Shown piece after piece: positions 19,203 through 27,346 of a DNA stretch of 32,313 bases. Origin of the DNA: Halioglobus sp. Its GTDB lineage: Bacteria; Pseudomonadota; Gammaproteobacteria; Pseudomonadales; Halieaceae. The first letter of the stretch is position 1, and every line of letters begins with the position of its first letter. The translations under genes and the position numbers were made by a program. A model generated the notes under the pieces. It ran no database searches. It had not been told where the DNA came from and worked only from the letters and a program-made list of their open reading frames with translations. The stretch covers positions 1-32,313 of the forward strand of contig JAPKBI010000004.1 of assembly GCA_028823475.1 (NCBI GenBank), read 5' to 3'.

Positions 19203-19583
19203 CTATGGGAGATAGTCGCGGAGGTTGTTTTTATTGTACTTCAGTATGGTGGGTAATTCCGACATTTCGAAGGAGATCGCCAGCCCCTGTCGATCAGATA
19301 GCGGTTGCAAAACGGCACTCATGGCCTTGAAGATACTGCCAGCAGCCTCTTTTTTCGCCTCTTCTGATCGGCCTACACCGATTTTTATTTGTAGATGTAA
19401 GAAGCCGAAATTAGGGTTTCCGTCGGCGATTCGAAAGTGTTCGCATCGGTGGGCGCGGCAGCGAATTCCTGCCAGCGGAAACAACTCGGTCTCCACAGCC
19501 GCTTCGCTGAGTGTCTTAAGAAGCTCAGGAATATCAATAGACTCATCCAGATTAGCAGAGTATTCCAATATAAAGTGGGGCAT
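19203..19583 (-). CDS. hpaF: 5-carboxymethyl-2-hydroxymuconate delta-isomerase (HpaF)
   Basis: 'MPHFILEYSANLDESIDIPELLKTLSEAAVETELFPLAGIRCRAHRCEHFRIADGNPNFGFLHLQIKIGVGRSEEAKKEA'; CHMI family with Pro immediately after Met. Confidence 0.95.
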   Translation of the reverse strand: MPHFILEYSANLDESIDIPELLKTLSEAAVETELFPLAGIRCRAHRCEHFRIADGNPNFGFLHLQIKIGVGRSEEAKKEAAGSIFKAMSAVLQPLSDRQGLAISFEMSELPTILKYNKNNLRDYLP

Positions 19584-19595
19584 CAGTGGTCCTCC

Positions 19596-20447
19596 TTAGC
19601 TTACTGGAAAGATAGCATTTATCTGGCCGGTGCCCGAACTACCGAAATAGGGTGTGACAACCTCTACTTTGCCCTGATATTTATCCCACCCGAGGCAGCC
19701 CAGTAGCATGGCTGTGTCATGCATGAATCCCTCGCCATGGCATTTATCCGCATACTCTGGCAACAGGGCTGTAAAGGTGTCCCATTCCCCGTTCTCCCAC
19801 ATCTTCACGACGCTCTCGTCCATTGCCTGTAAAAAGGGCGACCAGACCTTAAATGAGTACTGGTCTGTGACGCCGTTCTGAGCGAAGCGATGAGACAGTG
19901 AGCCAGAGGCGAATACGGCAACGTTCCCGTCGTAGTTTTCCTCGACGGCCTTGCGTACCGACTGCCCCAGCACTGCACTGCATTCCAAATCGTGCACTGT
20001 GCATAGAGCAGAGATAGAGATAATTTTGAAAGCGCGATCCTCGTTCATGTAGCGCATGGGGACGAGAGTTCCATATTCCAACGGAAGGGTAGTGTCGGAG
20101 TGCGCTCTGGTGTGTACGCCCGCTTTGGTGGCTGCCTGAGCGATACTCTCGCCTAGCTCTGGATTGCCGTCGTATTCGTAGTCCATATTTTTAATGAAAT
20201 GGGGCAGTTCGTTGCTGGTGTAACAGCCCTTGAAGTGCGCCGCATTATTAATGTGGTAGCCAGAATTCACCAGCCAGTGGGTGTCGAAGACCACGATTGT
20301 ATCAACATTTAGCTCGCGGCAGCGCCGGGAAATTTCCTTGTGCCCTTTAATTGCAGCTTCACGACAACCCTTATTCGGGCCGTCTAACTCGGAAAGGTAC
20401 ATAGATGGTACGTGGGTTATTTTTGCTGCTAAAGCGATGTTGCCCAT
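19596..20447 (-). CDS. hpaD: 3,4-dihydroxyphenylacetate (homoprotocatechuate) 2,3-dioxygenase, LigB-type (HpaD)
   Basis: 'IALAAKITHVPSMYLSELDGPNKGCREAAIKGHKEISRRCRELNVDTIVVFDTHWLVNSGYHINNAAHFKGCYTSNELPHFI', 'GTLVPMRYMNEDRAFKIISISALCTVHD', 'LLPEYADKCHGEGFMHDTAMLLGCLGWDKY'. Confidence 0.97.
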   Translation of the reverse strand: MGNIALAAKITHVPSMYLSELDGPNKGCREAAIKGHKEISRRCRELNVDTIVVFDTHWLVNSGYHINNAAHFKGCYTSNELPHFIKNMDYEYDGNPELGESIAQAATKAGVHTRAHSDTTLPLEYGTLVPMRYMNEDRAFKIISISALCTVHDLECSAVLGQSVRKAVEENYDGNVAVFASGSLSHRFAQNGVTDQYSFKVWSPFLQAMDESVVKMWENGEWDTFTALLPEYADKCHGEGFMHDTAMLLGCLGWDKYQGKVEVVTPYFGSSGTGQINAIFPVS

Positions 20448-20483
20448 AATGAATCTCCTTAATGTGAAATTGTGACTGTATGG

Positions 20484-22001
20484 CTAGCGCCCTAAAAGCG
20501 GGATCTTGTGAGTGCCGTGAGCAATACAGACATTCTTTGTTTCCATGTAGAAGTCGAAACTGAAATCGCCGCCATCGCGGCCGATTCCGGACATTTTGAC
20601 GCCACCAAACGGCGAGGGGAGGTTGCGATTATTCTCTGAGTTTATCCACAGCATGCCAGATTCTACTTGTCTGGCCATACGCATTGCGCGCCCTGTGTTC
20701 TCTGTCCAGATATAGCCGGCCAAGCCGTAGATTGTATCGTTCGCAATATCAATGGCTTGCTCTTCGGTGTCGAAGGATATAACGGTAAGAACCGGGCCAA
20801 AAATCTCTTCCTGGGCAATGCGCATGTTGTTTGTAGCCTGGGTGAAAAGCGTAGGGGTTATATAGTTTCCGGCTCCTAAATCTTCTCTGCGCTCACCTCC
20901 CACAGCAATGGTCGCCCCCTCTTCTCGAGCAATATCCATATAGCTCATCACCTTTTTATAGTGGCCCGTATGGACAAGTGGGCCCACCTCGGTGTCCGGA
21001 TCGAGCGGATGGCCAACTCGCAGGTTCTTTACCCGTTGCTGTAGGGCATCGATGAATTTTTGTTTAATACCACTTTGTATCAATAAGCGACTCGACGAAG
21101 TACAGCGCTGGCCATTGAGGCTGTAGATCATAAATACGACGGCATCCAGGGCACGATCGAAGTCGGCGTCGTCAAACACGATCACCGGGTTCTTGCCGCC
21201 CAGCTCAAAGTGTACGCGTTTTAATGTCTCCGCTCCCTGGCGCATAATATGGCTGCCAGTTGCTCCTTCACCCACCAACCCCACAGCTTTTATTGCAGGG
21301 TGTTCAGTGAGCCGTTTTCCGGCTTCTTCTCCGAATCCATTGATGGTGTTCCAAACCCCGTCGGGTAACCCTGCCTCTTTGGTAATATTAGCCAATAGCA
21401 TTGCGCTCAAAGGCGTCAGCTCAGCAGGCTTGTGCACAACGGTGCAGCCAGCAGCCAGTGCTGGAGCAATTTTCCAGGTGGCGAGCATGAAAGGCGTGTT
21501 CCAGGGGGTAATAATTCCCACGGGGCCAATTGGGCTGCGAATGGTGTAGTTAGTGTGTTCTTTCTGATGGAGGGACAAACCATTTTGCGCTTCAGGAGCT
21601 TTGTCAGCAAAGAAGCGAAAGTTTGCTGCACCGCGGATTGCGGCTTGTTTCATGAAGCGAATAGGTTGGCCGCAGTCCATGGACTCCACCAGTGCAATTT
21701 CGTCGGCATGCTGAACAATTTTATCGGCAAATTGATTCAATATTTTCTTCCGTTCGGCACCGGGGAGGTCACGCCAATCGGCGAATGCGGCTTCTGCGGC
21801 TTCACAAGCTAGGTCCACATCTGCGGCTGTCCCTGTTACCACGGCACCCAAAGAGCTGTTATCGACTGGAGTTGTGTTGTCATAGGTGACAGCTCCCGCG
21901 GGCAACACTACTCGGCCATTAATGAAATGCCCCGTGGTCTTGGCTTTGAACGGTTGCAGATACTGATTAGCCCTGCTTATGTTTTCTGAAAATTCGGACA
22001 T
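20484..22001 (-). CDS. hpaE: 5-carboxymethyl-2-hydroxymuconate semialdehyde dehydrogenase (HpaE)
   Basis: ALDH motifs 'IGPVGIITPWNTPFMLATWKIAPALAAGCTVVHKPAE', 'VHFELGGKNPVIVFDDADFDRALDAVVFMIYSLNGQRCTSSSRLLIQ'; first gene of the hpaEDFHI string. Start refined to MSEFSENIS with GGAGG upstream. Confidence 0.93.
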   Translation of the reverse strand: MSEFSENISRANQYLQPFKAKTTGHFINGRVVLPAGAVTYDNTTPVDNSSLGAVVTGTAADVDLACEAAEAAFADWRDLPGAERKKILNQFADKIVQHADEIALVESMDCGQPIRFMKQAAIRGAANFRFFADKAPEAQNGLSLHQKEHTNYTIRSPIGPVGIITPWNTPFMLATWKIAPALAAGCTVVHKPAELTPLSAMLLANITKEAGLPDGVWNTINGFGEEAGKRLTEHPAIKAVGLVGEGATGSHIMRQGAETLKRVHFELGGKNPVIVFDDADFDRALDAVVFMIYSLNGQRCTSSSRLLIQSGIKQKFIDALQQRVKNLRVGHPLDPDTEVGPLVHTGHYKKVMSYMDIAREEGATIAVGGERREDLGAGNYITPTLFTQATNNMRIAQEEIFGPVLTVISFDTEEQAIDIANDTIYGLAGYIWTENTGRAMRMARQVESGMLWINSENNRNLPSPFGGVKMSGIGRDGGDFSFDFYMETKNVCIAHGTHKIPLLGR

Positions 22002-22032
22002 GAGCGCCTCCAAGGATTGAATAAAAAGAATA

Positions 22033-22042
22033 TAACATGTTA
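22033..22042. promoter_or_regulatory. TAACATGTTA palindrome (context ATAACATGTTAAC), putative HpaR operator
   Basis: 10-bp perfect core about 30 bp upstream of the hpaE start; same motif as the 15052 site. Confidence 0.55.
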
Positions 22043-22257
22043 ACTAAAATATAAGCAAGACAATATCACGGCCAAAAAGATGCTGCCTTACGAGCTTAGG
22101 AGCACCCAAGGTGTAACGCTTACTTCGATGTAAATGATTTTAATGCTGACTACACGGGAGCTCGATACACTGCCTGGTTGTACGCTGCGGGAGTGTGTCG
22201 CCTAAGGGAGCATTACACTGAAGACATCTCCGCAGGGTATTTAACACGCACGGAGGG

Positions 22258-23358
22258 TTACTCATATTCGAGGTGCGCGCTGGCAGTTTCGGGATCGCAG
22301 TTTGCGGCGGGAAATTCACGTTTATCGGTGAGGTTGTAGACACCGTGTATGGAAAAAGGTCTCTCCAGATATACCGGGTCCTCTACCAGTGCTTCTACAA
22401 ACATTCTGGTGCCGCCCAGTTTCCTGCCGTTGGTCAGCGTGTAGCGCTCCGTCAGCCTCTTTTGGGTGCTTGAATCTAGTCCATAATCTATACCCCAGCG
22501 AGTGGCCGGAAACCCGGTAGTTTCAACAATCAGGCTGCCAAACTCGTCAAATCGACCGCTGGAAAAACCTACCGGGTTGGATTTGTAGTCAGCCGGCTTT
22601 TTACGGCCATCAAGCCATATAACACGACGCTCGGTTTCCTTGCCTTCTGTTTGAACTACGATGCGATCCCCATGGCGAGTCCAGTTGCGGGCATACACAT
22701 CGAAGATGATTTGCGGTGCTCCGTATTCCTGGCAGGTAAATGCGGGGTCATCTTTAGAATCATAGGCCGCGTAATTTTCTTGTCCTTTCTGTGACAGTGG
22801 CCATGGGTGGGTTAAGCCCATGCCCAAGACGAGGATTTCATCCAGAGTCAGGTAGTATTCCCAAGTACCGCTGAAATCCTTGGAAGTGGTTACACCGTAT
22901 TCGCCGAACACATTTGTCTTTTCTTTGCTGGTAGCATCGCTTTCTGCGGCCACCACAGGCGCTGGGGTTTCTTCACCCCCAACGGGCGGAAGAGAGGTAC
23001 CGTTGGAGAGAATTATCCGATTGTACAAACCCGATTTTTTCCCCGGGGGGCGCTGGGCATTTTTACGGTTGGGGAATACCTTAAACGTGACTTCGTCGCC
23101 GATTTTAACGGTATCTTCCATCCACCCGTTTTTGACCAGGTCGACGATAGCAGAGCCATCGAAGGCCCAGATTTCATTGACGCCTTGTTCATTAATTACT
23201 TCAAGAACGTACCTGACGTGTGGATTCCTCCATCGCATGGCCTTCACTGTGCCTTTGACGCTGATCTCGGTATCAAGGTCGTAGGCGGTGCGGGAGTGGT
23301 GAGCCTGGATGGTTGCCAGCGGGAGTAGCAAAAGTAGTAGTAGGAAGTGCTTGAGCAT
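22258..23358 (-). CDS. Exported DUF6152-like protein with C-terminal lipocalin-like domain (paralog 1)
   Basis: Signal peptide 'MLKHFLLLLLLLPLATIQA', then 'HHSRTAYDLDTEISVKGTVKAMRWRNPHVRYVLEV' (DUF6152-like) and 'RRVIWLDGRKKPADYKSNPVGFSSGRFDEFGSLIVETTGF'; ends SAHLEYE. Confidence 0.8.
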   Translation of the reverse strand: MLKHFLLLLLLLPLATIQAHHSRTAYDLDTEISVKGTVKAMRWRNPHVRYVLEVINEQGVNEIWAFDGSAIVDLVKNGWMEDTVKIGDEVTFKVFPNRKNAQRPPGKKSGLYNRIILSNGTSLPPVGGEETPAPVVAAESDATSKEKTNVFGEYGVTTSKDFSGTWEYYLTLDEILVLGMGLTHPWPLSQKGQENYAAYDSKDDPAFTCQEYGAPQIIFDVYARNWTRHGDRIVVQTEGKETERRVIWLDGRKKPADYKSNPVGFSSGRFDEFGSLIVETTGFPATRWGIDYGLDSSTQKRLTERYTLTNGRKLGGTRMFVEALVEDPVYLERPFSIHGVYNLTDKREFPAANCDPETASAHLEYE

Positions 23359-23457
23359 AATAAACCTCGCGTTAAATTTTTTATTGCAGGCCTGTGACGG
23401 GAGCTTGAGCGTGGGGCAAACCCAGTGGGCCGTTTACTTCAGTACGAGTAGATCCGT

Positions 23458-24555
23458 CTATTCGTACTCCAGGTGAGCACTAGATGCCTCTGGATCACAA
23501 CTAAACGGCACGTATTGGTGCGCAGGCGCGAGATCGTAGGCGCCCCAGGTCTTGACTGGCGTACTCAGGTATACCGAGTCTTCTACCACCATTTCGAAAA
23601 CCATACGGGTATGCCCGGTGAGTGGGCTGCCGTTAGTCAGGTTATAACGGACAACGACACGTTTCTGAGCGCTAGAATCAAGCCCGATAATGTTGCCCCA
23701 TGGAGTGGAGGCATAGCCCGTAGTTTCTACTATTAGGGTACCATTTTCGTCGATGGTGCCTGTGGAGAAACCGATATCGGAGGGCACAAAGTCAGCGGGC
23801 TTTTTCCTGCCGTCCAGCCAGATAGTGCGACTTTGGTTTTCGGCTGACATCTCGGTTTCCACTTCAATCCTGTTTTCAAACCGTACCCAGTTGCGCGCCC
23901 AGACCCAGAAGACAAGCCGTGGATGGCCAAAATTAATACACTTATAGAACGGATCGTCCTTAAGAACAAAGTTGTTGACTTGATCTTGCCCTTTGGCAGA
24001 AAGGGGCCAGTGTCGCGGTGGATCAAAGCCGCCAGTTTTACCCTCTTCATTGTTGACGAAAAAATGCCAATTGCCACTAAAATCATGGGTGCCGGGAGTA
24101 TTCATGATTTTGTCACTGTACTCACTCTCTCGCTCGGCTTCCTCATCACCCTCGACCTTAGGTGCATCTTCTGCCGGATTCGCATCCAGTACATTGCCAT
24201 CGGCCTGAATGATGCGCAGCAGTAAGCCCGATTGTTTCTCAGGTGTCCGCGAGACGTTCTTGTTGTTCGGATTGCCGATCATGGTTACCGCGTCGCCAAC
24301 CTGCACTGTATCTTTTCTCCAGCCGACTTTAACATAGGCAGAAACTGCAAAGCCCTCGAATTGCCAATTTTCCTTAACACCCTGCGCATTGACGGACTCA
24401 ATTTTGTAGTAAGGGTGTGGATTTCTCCATAGCACTTTGGTCACAGTACCTTTGACAGATATTTCCTGATCTGAGTTATAAGGGGCTCTGGAATGGTGGG
24501 CTAGCGCCATACTCGAGAACAGAAAAATGCATAGTATGACTATTAATCGTTGCAT
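23458..24555 (-). CDS. Exported DUF6152-like protein with C-terminal lipocalin-like domain (paralog 2)
   Basis: Signal peptide then 'HHSRAPYNSDQEISVKGTVTKVLWRNPHPYYKIESV', 'RTIWLDGRKKPADFVPSDIGFSTGTIDENGTLIVETTGY'; ends CDPEASSAHLEYE like paralog 1 (tandem duplication). Confidence 0.8.
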   Translation of the reverse strand: MQRLIVILCIFLFSSMALAHHSRAPYNSDQEISVKGTVTKVLWRNPHPYYKIESVNAQGVKENWQFEGFAVSAYVKVGWRKDTVQVGDAVTMIGNPNNKNVSRTPEKQSGLLLRIIQADGNVLDANPAEDAPKVEGDEEAERESEYSDKIMNTPGTHDFSGNWHFFVNNEEGKTGGFDPPRHWPLSAKGQDQVNNFVLKDDPFYKCINFGHPRLVFWVWARNWVRFENRIEVETEMSAENQSRTIWLDGRKKPADFVPSDIGFSTGTIDENGTLIVETTGYASTPWGNIIGLDSSAQKRVVVRYNLTNGSPLTGHTRMVFEMVVEDSVYLSTPVKTWGAYDLAPAHQYVPFSCDPEASSAHLEYE

Positions 24556-24795
24556 GATAGTTCCTACTGGTTATTGTCTATATCGCCAAGGGTGTTGCAG
24601 AGGCGAACGACACCAGTGTATGCGTCATTGTCGACAAAGAAAACATCCCCGATCAATTATTTTCGCATCATAACTTGGGACGAAGGGGTTCAGGCAGCCA
24701 TATATTAAATCGTTCCGTGATGCGAGACATTGCCGGCCAGTAGTTTTAACGTATTGAATTTAATCTAAACGGATTGGGCCGTAGGGCTATCGAGT

Positions 24796-25584
24796 TTACG
24801 TGGCCGAGTGTTCAGTGAGGGCTATCATTCTGTCCATGGAATCGACTATTTCACCGGCAGATTTTCGCAGTAACGCCAGATACTCCTTGGCCACCGTATC
24901 GTTAAAACAACTGGAGAAAACGGAGAGGCCTATAACGCCGATGACCTGATGGTCACTTTTAATAGGGATGGCCATATGAGTGGATTCACCACGTTTTCCA
25001 ACCCGTAAGCCGTAGCCTCGATCTTTCACCTCGGCTATGTAGCGCTTTATTTTAGAATCGCTCTCAAGAATGCAGTCCTCCTGAAATTCCTCGTCACGAA
25101 GCGCTTGAAGAATGATCTGTAACTGGGTTTCTTCACAGAAACCTAAATACGCTTGTCCCATAGCGGTTTTAAATAAGTTAAATCGCTTATTAACAGTGGA
25201 ACCCTGCATTACAAACTCTGAGTAAGGGCGGGTAGAATATTGAACAACAATGGTGTTGTAATCGAATATACCGATAGCGACGGGCCACTTAACCTCTTGG
25301 GTTATTCTTCTTGCCACCGGTGTGCCGACCTGTAGTAACCATGCCTCTTTACCGTAGCCTGAAGACAGTGACAGCACCTGATCTGTGAGCATATAGACAC
25401 TGCGATCAATATCTTTCCCCACATACCCGCAACTTATCAGTGTAGCGAGTATGCGGTGTACGGTGGGCTTGGGCAGTCCGGTCACCCGGTGGAGGTCGCT
25501 AATTGTAGACAGTCTATGCTGGTTCATCGCACTCATGATTGACAGCGCTCTGGCAATTGGTTCAATCACATCGGGTGAGGGCAT
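24796..25584 (-). CDS. IclR family transcriptional regulator
   Basis: 'IEPIARALSIMSAMNQHRLSTISDLHRVTGLPKPTVHRILATLISCGYVGKD', 'MGQAYLGFC', 'HMAIPIKSDHQVIGVIGLSVFSS'. Confidence 0.92.
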   Translation of the reverse strand: MPSPDVIEPIARALSIMSAMNQHRLSTISDLHRVTGLPKPTVHRILATLISCGYVGKDIDRSVYMLTDQVLSLSSGYGKEAWLLQVGTPVARRITQEVKWPVAIGIFDYNTIVVQYSTRPYSEFVMQGSTVNKRFNLFKTAMGQAYLGFCEETQLQIILQALRDEEFQEDCILESDSKIKRYIAEVKDRGYGLRVGKRGESTHMAIPIKSDHQVIGVIGLSVFSSCFNDTVAKEYLALLRKSAGEIVDSMDRMIALTEHSAT

Positions 25585-25633
25585 GGGGAAGGGGTTCTCG
25601 GTAGATAGTTAGTTAGGAAGGCCCTGTGCGTAA

Positions 25634-25650
25634 GGTTGAATAGTTCAACC
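25634..25650. promoter_or_regulatory. GGTTGAA-TAG-TTCAACC palindrome, putative IclR operator
   Basis: Perfect 7-bp inverted repeat about 50 bp upstream of the IclR start, in the gap divergent from the DUF6152-FAH-MhpB cluster. Confidence 0.55.
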
Positions 25651-25739
25651 AGTATAAAAAAAAATTTCTCAATATGGTACGCTTTTGTGATGTTTTTTAC
25701 TCGAACAGCCTGTTTTTTTGCTCAAATTTAGAAGCGATA

Positions 25740-25750
25740 ACTGGTTGAAC
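25740..25750. promoter_or_regulatory. Distal half-site ACTGGTTGAAC, perfect inverted copy of GTTCAACCAGT at 25643-25653
   Basis: 11-bp exact inverted repeat about 86 bp apart in the same intergenic region. Confidence 0.5.
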
Positions 25751-25881
25751 GAGTGAAGTAGCCCGAGAAATTGCGGGTTTATTATTCCGCAAGACGAAAC
25801 CCGAGGCTCGAATCATATATCCTTTATTAAACGGTGTGATTAAATGCCTGAGTAGTAGATGAACTTAGCCGGAGAGTATTT

Positions 25882-27114
25882 ATGAAAACCACAACCCATG
25901 TGCTCACTTTTATGTGGTTGCTTGCAATTACTCTTTCAACGCATGCACACCATTCGGCAGTCGTATTCGATTTCGATAAAAGCATCAGTGTTACAGGTAC
26001 CGTTACTCGGCTGTTATGGCGTAGCCCTCATGTCGCCATTAACTTGGAGCTGGTCAATGAAGCGGGAGAAACTGAGATTTGGAAGTTGGAATCTTATGCT
26101 ATTAATGCACTGGTTGAGCGGGGCTGGAAAAAAACCGACGTCAAAAAAAGTGAGATTATTACCGCACAGATCAATCCGCTGAAAAATGGCAAGCCTGGAG
26201 GCGTATTGCAGTGGGTAACTTTAGCAGACGGACGAGTACTGCCGATTCACAAGGATTCACCGAACGGGAATAAGGCGATTAAGGTCAATGTCAGCACCCA
26301 GAGTACGCTATACGTCAGCACGGAGTCAGCCGAAGACGCAGCGGTGCGCCGTAAGGCTGTCCTGGAGCGGGAGAAAAAATGGCGACCAGCCACGCTGCCG
26401 CTGATGAATAATGTCGGTGGCCCGGGCGCGCTGGATCCAGAGGCACTCATCAAGAAGCGCTCGGCAGCACCTTTTGACATGACAGGTGTTTGGGAGTTCC
26501 GCGCCGAAGATGAGCGGGCAGACAAGTACGGTGTTAATCCCTGGGATTTCTATCCTATCCCTAAGCTTACGCCAAAAGCACAGGCCACTTTGGACGAATA
26601 CCGCGCGGTGATAGCGCAGGGTAAGCGTGGTATGGATCCACATGCACGCTGTTATCCGCCGGGGCAGCCAGCACTGATGACTCGATTCGGGGCCTTTATG
26701 GCAATTCAGTTGCCCACCGCGGTCTATATTGTCCACCGTTTTAATAACAGCTTCAGGACTATTTTCCTCGATGGCCGCGGTCATGTTAATGAAGATATTC
26801 GTCAGGAAACCTATAATGGTGATGCCACCGGTCGGTGGGATGGCGATGCTCTCAATGTGGACTTAGTGGGCTTTGGCTCGCCAGAGCACTGGATTATGGA
26901 TGGCATTCAGGTTAGCGAGCAATTTCGGATGACGGAGCATATCAGAATGTTGAATGAGGGCAGCACGTTAATGATTGAGATGACATTTGTTGACTCGGAG
27001 AACTGGGTGGGTGAATGGAAGCACACTAAATTCTATGACCGTCTGTTGAACATGGATATCGAAGAGGCGACCTGTATTGCCGAACTTGATAATTCGGCAT
27101 TACCAGGAATGTGA
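25882..27114 (+). CDS. Exported DUF6152-like protein with C-terminal lipocalin-like domain (paralog 3)
   Basis: Signal peptide 'MKTTTHVLTFMWLLAITLSTHA', then 'HHSAVVFDFDKSISVTGTVTRLLWRSPHVAINLELV'; C-terminal 'FRTIFLDGRGHVNEDIRQETYNGDATGRWDGDALNVDLVGF'. Confidence 0.8.
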   Translation: MKTTTHVLTFMWLLAITLSTHAHHSAVVFDFDKSISVTGTVTRLLWRSPHVAINLELVNEAGETEIWKLESYAINALVERGWKKTDVKKSEIITAQINPLKNGKPGGVLQWVTLADGRVLPIHKDSPNGNKAIKVNVSTQSTLYVSTESAEDAAVRRKAVLEREKKWRPATLPLMNNVGGPGALDPEALIKKRSAAPFDMTGVWEFRAEDERADKYGVNPWDFYPIPKLTPKAQATLDEYRAVIAQGKRGMDPHARCYPPGQPALMTRFGAFMAIQLPTAVYIVHRFNNSFRTIFLDGRGHVNEDIRQETYNGDATGRWDGDALNVDLVGFGSPEHWIMDGIQVSEQFRMTEHIRMLNEGSTLMIEMTFVDSENWVGEWKHTKFYDRLLNMDIEEATCIAELDNSALPGM

Positions 27115-27346
27115 TTACCTGGTCCGTCAATCGATCGACGCTTTTGTTGTCATTGAATCCTTTATTTGTTGTGAGAAGTAACAGTTGAAAGATAGACTCG
27201 GTGGTGCCAAGTCCAACGCACAAAAAAGAATACTCTAGTCTTTTATGTTTCGTAAAGTGGAATGGGAATGTGTGTTTGTTGTGAGTTCAGAGCATTTGGA
27301 GGAAGATTTAGAAATCGTTAATTAAATAACTTATTAGGGCTCTATT

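Noticed and set aside
26326-26784. 152-aa minus-strand ORF
   Set aside because: Antisense to the DUF6152-like gene with no domain signature; shadow ORF.
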